A DNA stretch of 64,000 bases from Providencia heimbachae ATCC 35613 (GCF_001655055.1 NZ_LXEW01000010.1:80894-144893), one strand, 5' to 3'; shown: positions 27,017 through 36,040, counted from the stretch's first letter. Made by a program: numbers and translations. Notes: generated by a model not told the origin, from the letters alone.

Positions 27017-27238
27017 CTAGCTAATGACATATTCCGGGTAGAATACAGTGACTGAATGATATGTTTTTTTCTCTGTCGCTTTATTTTTCTGTACCGCAAC
27101 GATTGCATTACCATGAAGATGCGCTGGTAACTCTGATGCATTTTCCTTCATAATTAATGAAACTCGAATATTATTTTTTGAACGGCTTTGCTTATAAGGC
27201 ATTCCTAATAATCGACGAGCTTTATTATTACTTACCAT
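27017..27238 (-). CDS. Hypothetical protein, 73 residues
   Basis: I do not recognise this protein. It opens MVSNNKARRLLGMPYKQSRSK, is basic at the N-terminus, and continues with a beta-rich part (NIRVSLIMKENASELPAHLHGNA). ATG 27238 is preceded by AAGGAG with seven-base spacing, a strong ribosome binding site that supports it as a real gene. A hairpin follows. It stands alone in an AT-rich stretch. Confidence 0.55.
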   Translation of the reverse strand: MVSNNKARRLLGMPYKQSRSKNNIRVSLIMKENASELPAHLHGNAIVAVQKNKATEKKTYHSVTVFYPEYVIS

Positions 27239-27583
27239 TATCGACTCCTTAACTAAAAAATTTAAATTCAAAATTTCGAATATCAAAAAAATAGTCAATA
27301 CAGACTGTAAGGGCTAAATATTTAAAAAAATAGTGTATCAGATATAAAAATTTAATTCATAACATTTATCCATTAAAAAAATAAAAAGGATACAATGAGA
27401 TAAAATCAATGTTTAATGAAAATCGATGATGTTAATTTTAAAAGATATTTTTACATTAAGTATAAATAAAACCTAATTAAATTTAGTTAATAAAACATAT
27501 AAATATATTTAACTATAAAAGCAATAGGAATTAACATGTTAACTCCCATTTAAGGCTATGAATATTAAATAAATCGCACTATA
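27239..27583. other. AT-rich intergenic region
   Basis: No gene was seen. A 12-bp palindrome TTAACATGTTAA at about 27531-27542, flanked by GGAA and CTCC, could end the transcript of the gene at 27584-28009. Confidence 0.5.
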
Positions 27584-28009
27584 TCAATTTATTGTTTCTT
27601 CAGGTGTTAAACAGTATTTATTCCATATTAAATTGACTTGCTCTGGTAATAATATTTCAGTACCGCCTTCAATAAATGGGATCGAAATATCCATTCGTCC
27701 TTCATCATTGGTGTAAGCTTTGACGATAAAGCGCTTAAAGCCATCAGGTTTATCATTTTTATATCTAAAAACCTCACCACAAACGTAACCAACTTTACCA
27801 TTATCATTGGTGTATTTTGAAAAATGATAAGCAATATTTTGGAATTTTGCTGCTTGTGGATAAGCGAGGACATCATTAACATTTTTCTTTACCTGTTCGA
27901 CTAAACTCAGTTGGGAAGGCTTCATATACAGCGCCCCTAATAAAAATGCAGCACCAAAAATAAGTATTGCAATGATGATTTTATATATATTCATTTTTAT
28001 AGTCGCCAT
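27584..28009 (-). CDS. Membrane-anchored hypothetical protein
   Basis: This 141-residue protein has one N-terminal membrane helix (IIIAILIFGAAFLLGALYM) and a soluble domain with YVCGEVFRYKNDKPDGFKRFIVKAY, a pattern found in many small uncharacterised gammaproteobacterial proteins. Two cysteines (in VCGEV and KYCLTP) may form a disulfide if the domain is periplasmic. The start could also be the ATG at 27994; neither has a good ribosome binding site. Function unknown. Confidence 0.65.
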   Translation of the reverse strand: MATIKMNIYKIIIAILIFGAAFLLGALYMKPSQLSLVEQVKKNVNDVLAYPQAAKFQNIAYHFSKYTNDNGKVGYVCGEVFRYKNDKPDGFKRFIVKAYTNDEGRMDISIPFIEGGTEILLPEQVNLIWNKYCLTPEETIN

Positions 28010-28211
28010 AAAATAGTTATTGATAATAATATATCCTAAGTGTTGATAATAACGCTATAGACACTAAAATCTACTTTTTAAACTCCCCACTGACCAAAAA
28101 ACAACAAAAAACAACAAAATCAATTTGTTAAATCACAAAAACATTGATTTTATATCTCATTTCTCATCCTATTTTGATTGAATATTAGATGCTTTTTATA
28201 TCATTATTTAT

Positions 28212-28336
28212 ATATTCAAAATAATTTGAGCTACTGGTAGACGATAAACAAAGATAGCTTGAAAGCTAGGATAAACTCGATGATTTGAGTATCTACGCAG
28301 CCAGCTCCCTTACAGCGTGAAGTACGAGGAATATAT
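28212..28336 (+). repeat. Interspersed repeat copy, about 125 bp
   Basis: It begins ATATTCAAAATAATTTGAG and ends GTGAAGTACGAGGAATATA, sharing both ends and overall length with the copy at 20534. The interior is diverged. Confidence 0.65.
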
Positions 28337-28398
28337 TGACCCTCTATAATATTAGTCAGTATAGTAAAATATTCACGATTATCACTTTGGACCACAAC

Positions 28399-29094
28399 AT
28401 GAAAACAATAGGATTAATTGGAGGGATGAGTTGGGAGTCAACCCAACTCTACTATCAACAAATTAATGAAGGTATAAAAAAATACTTGGGAGGCTTACAT
28501 TCAGCAAGAATCATTTTATATAGCGTTGATTTTGCAGAAATTGAACAATTTCAGTCTAATGACCAATGGGATCTCGCCGCAAAGTATTTAGTAAATGCAG
28601 GTATAAGTATCAAATTAGCGGGGGCTGATTTTTTAGTTTTATGCACAAATACTATGCATAAAGTCGCAGATGAAATTGAGTCTCAAACACAGCTTCCTTT
28701 ACTACACATAGCCGATGCAACCGGTGAGAAAATAGTCAACACTGGGTTTAAAAAAGTGGGTCTACTTGGTACTGCCTTCACGATGGAACAGCCGTTTTAC
28801 AAAGAACGACTCTCCGATAAATTTGGTTTAACTGTAATAACCCCTAATGCGGAAGATAGAAAAATTATCCATAACGTTATATATCAGGAACTGTGTTTAG
28901 GGCACATAAACGAAAATTCAAAAAAAGAATATAAAAGGATAATGACTAATCTCGTTCAACAAGGTGCTGAAGGCATCATTCTTGGTTGTACAGAGATAAC
29001 ATTACTCGTCGGTGAAAGAGATACTTCTGTTCATATATTCGACACAACCGCTATCCATGCTCAAAAAGCTGTAGAGATAGCATTAAACATCTAG
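28399..29094 (+). CDS. ygeA: Aspartate/glutamate racemase family protein YgeA-like
   Basis: This 231-residue member of the Asp/Glu racemase family aligns with E. coli YgeA (230) over its length. The two catalytic cysteines are in VLCTNTMHK and GCTEI. YgeA is a broad-specificity amino-acid racemase acting on homoserine and other residues (family knowledge). I chose ATG 28399 (MKTIGLIGGMSWES), the conserved start; the extension upstream is not conserved. Confidence 0.92.
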   Translation: MKTIGLIGGMSWESTQLYYQQINEGIKKYLGGLHSARIILYSVDFAEIEQFQSNDQWDLAAKYLVNAGISIKLAGADFLVLCTNTMHKVADEIESQTQLPLLHIADATGEKIVNTGFKKVGLLGTAFTMEQPFYKERLSDKFGLTVITPNAEDRKIIHNVIYQELCLGHINENSKKEYKRIMTNLVQQGAEGIILGCTEITLLVGERDTSVHIFDTTAIHAQKAVEIALNI

Positions 29095-29453
29095 TCGTTT
29101 ATACGTAGGTATCATTTTTAACATAAGCACCTGTGATTTAAATATTGCGTGTTCAATAGATTTTTAAATTACATTTTTCGATGCTCACTATACATACTAC
29201 ATTATTTATATTTAGTGTTTTTTAGGTAAAAGTATTTGTTTGAATAATAATTTTTATTATAATAAAAATCTAAAGTTACTCATTATAATAATTTATTACA
29301 CTGTTTTAAACACATTAGAATTGTAAATTGATACTTTATAACATCAATTAACATTTGGTTGCTCAAAAGATGAATTTACAGACTTTTACCCATTGAATCT
29401 AAATTTGTATATATGATAATTCCTTTTTTATTTCAATACTAGAAGTTGACACT
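29095..29453. other. AT-rich intergenic region
   Basis: Very AT-rich sequence; no ORF, terminator or recognised element seen. Confidence 0.6.
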
Positions 29454-29702
29454 ATGAACGACGAAAAAAAATTAAGTAATGAGACTCTGGGTAAGTTTAT
29501 CAAAGCGGCAAGACTCTCTCTCAATATAACAAGCACTGAAATGGCTAAAAAAGCATCCATTTCGGAAAGTATCTACTCCAAATATGAAGACGGCACTCTC
29601 TCAATTTATATCGACCATCTTGTTGTTTTCGCTAACATATTAAATATTGATTTAAAAACTTGTTTCGATGTATATATATCCCCAGAAAAATATAACTCAT
29701 AA
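29454..29702 (+). CDS. Small XRE-type HTH regulator (MrpJ-like)
   Basis: This 82-residue protein is essentially one Cro/C1-type HTH: LGKFIKAARLSLNITSTEMAKKASISESIYSKYEDGTLSI, then a helix pair. Its size and the IDHLVVFANILNID tail resemble MrpJ-type regulators, which in Proteus repress motility when fimbriae are made. No fimbrial genes are nearby, so that link is weak. The surrounding DNA is AT-rich. Confidence 0.75.
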   Translation: MNDEKKLSNETLGKFIKAARLSLNITSTEMAKKASISESIYSKYEDGTLSIYIDHLVVFANILNIDLKTCFDVYISPEKYNS

Positions 29703-29936
29703 TATAAATTTACTTTTGTATATTATGTATAACAAGTTTAACAACCGAGAATCACCTGCTGTTAATATAGAAATAGCCTCCATATACTAGTAGTAAGCAT
29801 TACAATTAGAGAGGCAATCGAACTCACTCGATACATATTATATAATGAAGATCAAATGGTTATAGCTTATCATTATTTAGCAACATTCTTATATGTCATC
29901 AAAATCAGACTTTAAGCTTAGAATTGCGTATATAAA

Positions 29937-29964
29937 TAGACAAATTGGTAACTATCCGTACAAT
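29937..29964 (+). promoter_or_regulatory. Candidate promoter of the cat transcript
   Basis: TAGACA (29937-29942) and TACAAT (29959-29964) are spaced 16 bp apart, giving a start about 30 bp before the leader peptide. Confidence 0.45.
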
Positions 29965-30001
29965 CGTTGAATCTAAGTAAACATACACGAGTGGAGGCTA
30001 T

Positions 30002-30037
30002 ATGGTTTTATCTAAAGCAGAAAGAAAACCCTTCTAA
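30002..30037 (+). CDS. cat leader peptide MVLSKAERKPF
   Basis: An 11-codon ORF follows GGAGG with five-base spacing and ends inside the left arm of the hairpin that hides the cat ribosome binding site. Short leader peptides of this kind (cat-86, cmlA) stall the ribosome when chloramphenicol is bound, with Ala, Ser or Thr next to the last residue; here Ala6-Glu7 would fit. Confidence 0.7.
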   Translation: MVLSKAERKPF

Positions 30038-30062
30038 TAAATTTTTTTTATTATTAGAAGGG
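30029..30062 (+). promoter_or_regulatory. Translational attenuator hairpin upstream of cat
   Basis: CCCTTCTAATAA (30029-30040) and TTATTAGAAGGG (30051-30062) form a perfect 12-bp stem with a ten-base loop. The AGAAGGG of the right arm is the cat ribosome binding site. A ribosome stalled on the leader would cover the left arm and free it. Confidence 0.75.
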
Positions 30063-30070
30063 ATTAAAAA

Positions 30071-30712
30071 ATGAATTATATTAAATTTGATATCGAAACA
30101 TGGCAACGCAAAGAGCATTTTCAACTATTTGATGCTCAACTTAATTGTGGTTTTAGTTTAACCACAAAATTAGATATAACAGTTTTAAAAAAACGCATAG
30201 ATTCAAGTGACTATGCATTTTATCCGACCCTTATCTATCTACTATCTAAAATTGTAAATTCATACCCTGAATTTCGTTTTGCCAAAAAAGAAGGGGAACT
30301 GATCCTATGGGATGTTGTTAGCCCTAGTTTTACGTTGTTTCATCAGAATACAGAAACATTTTCTTCTCTATGGAGTGAGTACTCCGATGATATAAGCACC
30401 TTCATGGCAAACTATAATCAGCAAATGTCACTTTTTAAAGACAACCTAAGCTTATCTCCACAACCTAAGCAAATAGAGAATATTTTCTATATTTCCTCAT
30501 TACCGTGGGTCGTATTTGATAGCTTTAATCTCAACATAGCTGATATCACAAAAAACTTTGCACCTATTTTTACAATGGGTCAGTTTCATTATGAGCAAGA
30601 TAAAATTGTCTTACCACTTGCCGTTCAAGTTCACCATGCGGTATGCGACGGGTTTCATGTTGGCCGCCTTATCAACCAATTACAAAAACTTTGTGATGAA
30701 ATAACGTTTTAG
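30071..30712 (+). CDS. catA: Chloramphenicol acetyltransferase, CatA-III-like
   Basis: This 213-residue trimeric-type CAT transfers acetyl from acetyl-CoA to chloramphenicol. The active-site motif VHHAVCDGFHVGRL (catalytic His189) and LPWVVFDSFNLN are intact, and the length equals that of CatA-III, with which it aligns throughout. No transposase or integron element is nearby, so it looks chromosomal and resident. The leader peptide and hairpin upstream indicate drug-inducible translation, which is unusual for Gram-negative catA genes. Confidence 0.95.
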   Translation: MNYIKFDIETWQRKEHFQLFDAQLNCGFSLTTKLDITVLKKRIDSSDYAFYPTLIYLLSKIVNSYPEFRFAKKEGELILWDVVSPSFTLFHQNTETFSSLWSEYSDDISTFMANYNQQMSLFKDNLSLSPQPKQIENIFYISSLPWVVFDSFNLNIADITKNFAPIFTMGQFHYEQDKIVLPLAVQVHHAVCDGFHVGRLINQLQKLCDEITF

Positions 30713-30715
30713 ATA

Positions 30716-30753
30716 AAGGGGGAATTGAGAAGTGAGCCTCGATTCCCCTTTTT
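30716..30753 (+). terminator. Terminator after catA
   Basis: AAAGGGGGAATTGAG pairs with CTCGATTCCCC (30738-30748), followed by TTTTT. Confidence 0.8.
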
Positions 30754-30767
30754 GGCTATTAAAGGTT

Positions 30768-30908
30768 TTATTTCATTGAAATTAAAGCAATAAAAATAAT
30801 ATCACCGATCACACCACTTTGAAAAATAGACTCAATAGGCGTAATCACCATTTTTATGGTACTCGCCAAGGTATAAGATAAAATATCAATAGGATTTATT
30901 GCAAGCAT
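30768..30908 (-). CDS. Candidate 46-residue small hydrophobic protein
   Basis: The ORF from ATG 30908 has an AAAGGAG binding site five bases upstream. The product opens MLAINPIDILSYTLASTIK and is hydrophobic or amphipathic throughout, ending IIFIALISMK. It is convergent with catA, whose terminator lies just beyond its stop. I recognise no family. The strong binding site and membrane character favour a real small protein. Confidence 0.5.
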   Translation of the reverse strand: MLAINPIDILSYTLASTIKMVITPIESIFQSGVIGDIIFIALISMK

Positions 30909-31280
30909 AGGTTCTCCTTTATCTTAGAGGATAAGCAGTAACATAAATAAACTCAACAGTACAAACCATCACGATGATTAACCCATTGATATTAATGTTG
31001 ATATAAGCAATTTCAAATAAAAAATAATGCTATATCACCCTCTTTTAAGTAACGGGTATCGGAACCCCCTAAGCTTCTGGTATTATGTCCCTCTTTTTCG
31101 ATGTATTGCGGAAAATATTTTTTAACCTTTATTCATTAGTTTATTCGCTCTAATTGCTCATAACGAAAGATATTTATCTATGAGTTCGATGATAGAGAAA
31201 AGTCATGAGTAGTGATGAATAAAGTTAAAATTAAATTATTATCAGCAAGTTAAACAATAAACAGTAACGATACCTAATAG
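30909..31280. other. Intergenic region between small ORF and ttcA
   Basis: It must hold the ttcA and small-ORF promoters. No further gene or terminator was recognised. Confidence 0.5.
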
Positions 31281-32195
31281 ATGAACGCTCAAAAAGAACA
31301 ATACAACTTAAATAAGCTGCAAAAAAGAATACGCCGCGATGTAGGACAAGCGATTGCTGATTTCAATATGATTGAAGATGGCGACCGTATCATGGTTTGC
31401 CTATCTGGCGGAAAGGATAGTTATACCTTGCTGTCTATCCTACAAAGCTTACAAAAAAGTGCACCAATCACTTTTTCGCTTATTGCAGTGAATTTAGATC
31501 AGAAGCAACCTGGTTTCCCTGAGCATATTTTGCCTGAATACCTGAACCAATTAGGTGTCGAATACAAAATTGTTGAAGAGAATACTTACAGTATTGTAAA
31601 AGAAATTATTCCTGAAGGAAAAACGACCTGCTCTCTATGCTCTCGTTTGCGCCGTGGTATTTTATACCGTACAGCAACGGAGCTTGGCGCAACTAAAATT
31701 GCATTAGGCCACCATCGTGATGATATTTTACAAACAATGTTTTTAAATATGTTTTATGGCGGCAAACTCAAAGCTATGCCACCAAAATTAATGAGTGATG
31801 ATGGTAAGCATATTGTTATTCGCCCTCTCGCTTATTGTCGCGAAAAAGATATTGAACGCTTTGCCGAAGCCAAAGAGTTTCCGATAATCCCTTGTAATCT
31901 TTGTGGTTCACAACCAAATTTACAACGTCAAGTTATTAAAGAAATGCTCCGTGATTGGGATAAGCGCTATCCTGGCCGGATAGAAACGATGTTTCGTGCA
32001 ACCCAGAATGTTGTACCATCACATCTCTGTGATATTAATCTGTTTGATTTTAAAAACATTTCACATGGTGATGATATCATTAATGGTGGTGACCTTGCCT
32101 TTGATCGCGAGGAATTTCCAGCACAAAGCTTAATAGATGAAGATGACATACCCGATTTCAATACCCAAAGGCTCGATATAATCGAAGTTAAATAA
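31281..32195 (+). CDS. ttcA: tRNA 2-thiocytidine(32) synthetase TtcA
   Basis: This 304-residue enzyme thiolates C32 of certain tRNAs using ATP and a [4Fe-4S] cluster. The PP-loop [10 protein letters not shown] and the two cysteine pairs [10 protein letters not shown] and [13 protein letters not shown] are intact. The length is close to E. coli TtcA (311). The ribosome binding site is weak. It is followed by the FnrS gene on the other strand, the same neighbourhood as in E. coli. Confidence 0.95.
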   Translation: MNAQKEQYNLNKLQKRIRRDVGQAIADFNMIEDGDRIMVCLSGGKDSYTLLSILQSLQKSAPITFSLIAVNLDQKQPGFPEHILPEYLNQLGVEYKIVEENTYSIVKEIIPEGKTTCSLCSRLRRGILYRTATELGATKIALGHHRDDILQTMFLNMFYGGKLKAMPPKLMSDDGKHIVIRPLAYCREKDIERFAEAKEFPIIPCNLCGSQPNLQRQVIKEMLRDWDKRYPGRIETMFRATQNVVPSHLCDINLFDFKNISHGDDIINGGDLAFDREEFPAQSLIDEDDIPDFNTQRLDIIEVK

Positions 32196-32308
32196 TTTTA
32201 TCTATTCATATAGTTCATGCAGTTACACCTAAATATATGCCTCCAGTTGGGGGCTATAAACGCATAAACAAAACTGTCACCATTCTGGATTCAAACACAA
32301 ATTTTTAG

Positions 32309-32434
32309 AAAAAAAAAGCCGATGTTAATTAACATCGGCATTACAGTGGTCAATTATTCTGTATAAGAACTCAATATGAGAAAAACTACAATTATGGAGC
32401 ACAACGTTCATCGCTCAACGTTGCATTCACCTGC
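32309..32434 (-). ncRNA. fnrS: FnrS small RNA
   Basis: The 5' end GCAGGTGAATGCAACGT, the following GAGCGATG loop and the CTCCAT segment match E. coli FnrS, the anaerobically induced Hfq sRNA that represses genes of aerobic metabolism and sodB. The 3' end is a perfect terminator GCCGATGTTAATTAACATCGG with nine T. Length 126 nt against 122 in E. coli. It lies next to zntB and ttcA as in E. coli, and an FNR box sits upstream. Confidence 0.93.
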
Positions 32435-32469
32435 GGGACTAATAGTGCCTTAAAACTCTATTAGTTTTA

Positions 32470-32483
32470 TTGATTTATCTCAA
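32470..32483 (-). promoter_or_regulatory. FNR box of fnrS
   Basis: TTGATTTATCTCAA has one mismatch to TTGAT-N4-ATCAA and is centred about 42 bp upstream of the FnrS 5' end, as in E. coli. Confidence 0.8.
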
Positions 32484-32517
32484 ACTAGTTCCCGTTATAG
32501 TAAATAACTCATCTATT

Positions 32518-33501
32518 TTAGAGCCAGCGACTTTTTCTTAGCCACCAAAATACGGTTCCAATCAAACACGCCAGTAAAATACAAAATGCACTAAACCCAA
32601 ACCTAAATTCATTTCCGGGGATACCACCTAAATTAACGCCAAATAGCCCAGTTAAAAAAGTGGTCGGTAAAAATATCATCGCCATAAGTGACATGGTATA
32701 AATTCGCCGATTCATCATTTCTGTCATCATGTTAGTAATTTCATCTGACATAATTGCCGTTCTGGAAATAAATCCATCTAAATCTTCAATACAGCGACCT
32801 AACCTATCTGATATTTCTTGTAATCGTCGCCTGTCAGTATCATCAAGCCATAACAATTTCTCTGCAGTTAATCGCGATAGCATATCCCTTTGAGGAGCCA
32901 TGTAGCGGCGAACCACAATAATTTGTTTTCTAAGAAGTGCTAATTCACCTCTTTCAGGAATTTCACCATGTAAGATATAATCCTCGAGGTCAATTAAGCG
33001 CTCATGCAAAGAATCCGTGAAATCACTTATTTCATCCGTGATCGCATCAGTCACCTCAACCAGCCAATCACCTGTACTTTGTGCACCAACACCTTCTTTT
33101 AAATCATTAATAACACTGTCTAGTGAATTAACTTTACGATGGCGGCTAGAAATAATAATGCGACTATTAATAAAAACACGAAATGCGACTAATTGCTCAG
33201 GTCGTTGCCCCTCATTGGTATTTAAGGTCTGTAATGTTAATAAAACACCATCCCCAACACGAATAATACGCCAGCGTCCTGAATGACCTGAAAGTGCTGA
33301 TTTAACTTGATCGTTAAATAAATCTGATTGTTGGATCCACTGGAAACTATCTTGGTTTTTATAATCATAGTGCAACCAAAATGGAGATTGTTGCGAAGCG
33401 CTTGCATTCACATCAATGGGAAGTAATCCACCATCGCCAATTAATTGAAACGCATGTACCGGATTTGAATTTTGAAATAGCGAGCCGTAAACCAACGCCA
33501 T
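32518..33501 (-). CDS. zntB: Zinc transporter ZntB (CorA family)
   Basis: This 327-residue CorA-type channel has a long cytoplasmic N-terminal domain, a helix region (LLRKQIIVVRRYMAPQRD) and two C-terminal transmembrane helices with the family motif GVNLGGIPG after the first (MAMIFLPTTFLTGLF). ZntB transports zinc across the inner membrane. ATG 33501 gives exactly the E. coli length and follows GGGGAT; the extension to 33594 is not conserved. Confidence 0.95.
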   Translation of the reverse strand: MALVYGSLFQNSNPVHAFQLIGDGGLLPIDVNASASQQSPFWLHYDYKNQDSFQWIQQSDLFNDQVKSALSGHSGRWRIIRVGDGVLLTLQTLNTNEGQRPEQLVAFRVFINSRIIISSRHRKVNSLDSVINDLKEGVGAQSTGDWLVEVTDAITDEISDFTDSLHERLIDLEDYILHGEIPERGELALLRKQIIVVRRYMAPQRDMLSRLTAEKLLWLDDTDRRRLQEISDRLGRCIEDLDGFISRTAIMSDEITNMMTEMMNRRIYTMSLMAMIFLPTTFLTGLFGVNLGGIPGNEFRFGFSAFCILLACLIGTVFWWLRKSRWL

Positions 33502-33675
33502 GCAGTTATCCCCGTTTATTAACAATAAGTTATTATTAGTAGAATAAAAGAAAGATTGCAATAACTTCAAGAAAAGGTTTGATATAAAACGCAATACTGC
33601 ATTCTAAAGATAATAGCAAAACGTAACCCTACAGTGAGCCACCAGTCACCATATTTGCTATAAAAATTGAAAAAA

Positions 33676-33703
33676 TTGACACAAACGAGCAAAAAAATAT
33701 TTA
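33676..33703 (+). promoter_or_regulatory. Candidate promoter of intergenic sRNA
   Basis: A perfect -35 TTGACA (33676-33681) and a -10 TATTTA (33698-33703) are spaced 16 bp apart on the strand opposite to the flanking genes. Confidence 0.5.
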
Positions 33704-33710
33704 TGACTTA

Positions 33711-33783
33711 TCTATTATTAACAATGTAGTGTTTATTCCTTTTTGATCCTCCTTCTCTCTCTCCAGTAGAAGGAGTTTTTTTT
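33711..33783 (+). ncRNA. Candidate C/U-rich small RNA
   Basis: About 73 nt from the predicted start to a terminator with stem CTCCTTCT/AGAAGGAG and eight or more T. The 3' half is C/U-rich (CCTCCTTCTCTCTCTCC), a composition that could pair with ribosome binding sites. No gene on this strand explains the terminator; zntB and mppA both run the other way. I recognise no known sRNA here. Confidence 0.45.
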
Positions 33784-33815
33784 CTTTATTTAAACTCCTC
33801 ATTCTTAGTCTTCAA

Positions 33816-33849
33816 CAAAAAAGCCCATACAAAACCTACGTACGGGCTG
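33816..33849 (-). terminator. Terminator of mppA
   Basis: On the minus strand AGCCCGTAC pairs with GTATGGGCT and is followed by TTTTTG. Confidence 0.8.
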
Positions 33850-33856
33850 ATTTTAC

Positions 33857-35479
33857 CTAATGTTTAATAATATAAAAACTGTGGCTATATGCGACATCTT
33901 CAGGGTTATTTATCGGATACCCTTTTAACCAAGGCTTAATTAATCGTGCATTGGTGTATTGATAAATTGGCGCTATTGGTGCATTTTGTGCAATTAACGC
34001 TTCGGCTTGGTTATAGTAGTTATTACGCAGCTCTTCGTTAGTTTCAATGCTTGCAGAAGAAAGGATTTGATCGTATTGCTGGCTACTAAATTTAGGAATA
34101 TTACCACTGTGTTGTGATGTTAATAACGATAAAAAAGTAGAAGGCTCGTTAAAATCACCTATCCAAGATGCACGGATAACATCGAAATTACCCGTATTAC
34201 GACTGTCGATATATGTTTTCCATTCTTGGTTAATCAGTTTTACCTGCACACCCAATTTTTTCTTCCACATTGATGCAACTGCAATCGCTATTTTTTGATG
34301 ATTTTCAGAACTGTTATACAGCAATGTTAATTCTAATGGGTTATGTACTCCATAGCCTGCAGCATGTAGCAATACTTTAGCTTGTTGATCTAATTCTTTT
34401 TGTGAATAGCTATTATATAGCCCCTTTTTAGGTTTAAAGCCTGCGGTTACATCCGGTGTAAAATAATAAGCAGGTTTTTCACCTGTGCCTAATACCTTGC
34501 TCGCGATCAATTGGCGGTCAATGGTCATCGACAGTGCTTTACGGACTCTAACATCATCAGTGGGTGCGCTTTGAGTATTAAAAGCATAATAATAAGTACC
34601 TAGTTGATCAGGCGTAAAAACTTCATTAGGAATATCTTTTAATAATTTCTGGTAACGTTGCTTTGGGAATGATTCTGTAATATCTAAATCACCCGCTAAA
34701 TAACGATTAGTGGCATGTGATTCTTGATTAATCGGAACAAAAGTCACTTTAGTGATCACCGTATTTTTATGATCCCAATAATATGGATTTGCCGTTAAAA
34801 CAATTTTTTCATTTACCACTCTATCTGAAAGCACAAAAGCACCATTACCCACCAAATTCCCTACTTTTATCCAATCTGTGCCAATTTTTTCAACGGTGTC
34901 CTTGTGTACAGGAAATAAACTAAAATTTGCAGTGAGTGATGGGAAATAAGGTACAGGCCTATTAAGAACTATTTTTAGCGTTTGTGAATCAATAGCCTCA
35001 ACACCTAATTGTTCTGGGGGCAATTTTCCATCAATAATATCTTGAGCATTATTAATTCCGGCAAGCGCAGCAAACCAAGCAAATGGAGATGTATTACTCG
35101 GTGTAACCAACCGACGCCAGCTATAAACAAAGTCTTCTGCTGTCACAGCATCACCATTTGACCAGCGTGTATCAGGACGTAATTTAAACGTCCAAACTCG
35201 GTTATCTACTGTATCCCAGCTCAGTGCCACACCTGCAATTGGCTTGCCTTCACCATCTTGATTGACAAGTCCTTCGAATAAATCACGCATAACCTGCGCT
35301 TCCGTCAGGCCTACCGACTTTATTGGGTCAAGGGACGCCGGTTCATCTTTTAAATGCCGAGTCACTTCTTGTTTTGTTGCTAAGACGGTTCCCGCAGGGA
35401 TAACAGCACAAATAGCCGGTGAAGCAATAAAAATTGAAGCAAATAATACAGTTAAAGAAGCAAATGAAGGTTTATGCAT
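33857..35479 (-). CDS. mppA: Periplasmic murein tripeptide-binding protein MppA
   Basis: This 540-residue solute-binding protein of the OppA/SBP_bac_5 family has a signal peptide ending in SPAICA. MppA delivers murein tripeptide to the Opp permease for cell-wall recycling. It aligns closely with E. coli MppA (537), for example DEPASLDPIKSVGL, SPFAWFAALAGINNAQ and KGYPINNPEDVAYS. It is monocistronic, with its own terminator, and lies near tpx and tyrR. Confidence 0.94.
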   Translation of the reverse strand: MHKPSFASLTVLFASIFIASPAICAVIPAGTVLATKQEVTRHLKDEPASLDPIKSVGLTEAQVMRDLFEGLVNQDGEGKPIAGVALSWDTVDNRVWTFKLRPDTRWSNGDAVTAEDFVYSWRRLVTPSNTSPFAWFAALAGINNAQDIIDGKLPPEQLGVEAIDSQTLKIVLNRPVPYFPSLTANFSLFPVHKDTVEKIGTDWIKVGNLVGNGAFVLSDRVVNEKIVLTANPYYWDHKNTVITKVTFVPINQESHATNRYLAGDLDITESFPKQRYQKLLKDIPNEVFTPDQLGTYYYAFNTQSAPTDDVRVRKALSMTIDRQLIASKVLGTGEKPAYYFTPDVTAGFKPKKGLYNSYSQKELDQQAKVLLHAAGYGVHNPLELTLLYNSSENHQKIAIAVASMWKKKLGVQVKLINQEWKTYIDSRNTGNFDVIRASWIGDFNEPSTFLSLLTSQHSGNIPKFSSQQYDQILSSASIETNEELRNNYYNQAEALIAQNAPIAPIYQYTNARLIKPWLKGYPINNPEDVAYSHSFYIIKH

Positions 35480-35930
35480 TTTATTTTTTCTATCTTATTA
35501 AAAAAGAAAGTTAGCCCAATATTTTACATGTGATTGTTATGAAAATTAGCTTAATATTTATTTTTAAAGCAAAATTACGATAAATTCCACAGTAATTTTT
35601 TGTGTTAAATTAGAATTTGATCCCACTTAATCATATGCCTTCATTTGTTAAAAATCCATATGCACGCTTTAATTTATGCATAAATTAAAGATTTTCAACA
35701 AATTTATTAGTTAAATAAATTCAATAGATTAGCTCGATTTTTCTTGTTTTTTATAATCTCGGGTTCAATCAATCATTTAATTTAATAACGGAAATGAACT
35801 AACCATAAAGAAATGGATGCACAGAAAGGACATTTTGTTACACTGGGTAAGGTTAATTACAGCCATACATAATAAAAAGTATCTCTTCTAACAAAAATTA
35901 TCAGTTGTATACTGACCTGATGTAGACGCT
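35480..35930. other. AT-rich intergenic region upstream of mppA
   Basis: It must contain the mppA promoter. No ORF or clear element seen apart from the repeat that follows. Confidence 0.5.
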
Positions 35931-36040
35931 AATACACCCATAATACATTTACTGTATTAGCATTGCAGAGCTACCTATACTAGGGACCCTAGAGGTATAT
36001 TAACTTGTCATCTTAGTATAATTCGAATTATTTTGAATAT
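35931..36040 (-). repeat. Interspersed repeat copy, reversed
   Basis: Read on the minus strand it begins ATATTCAAAATAATTCGAA (from 36040) and ends AAATGTATTATGGGTGTAT (to 35932), the same two ends as the copies at 20534 and 28212. Confidence 0.6.

Noticed and set aside
30071..30712. catA as part of an integron, transposon or plasmid insertion
   Set aside because: No transposase, integrase, attC-like site or flanking inverted repeats were seen; the gene appears resident in the chromosome.
32230..32262. GCCTCCAGTTGGGGGC hairpin after ttcA as a terminator
   Set aside because: The stem is short and no T-run follows, so I did not list it.
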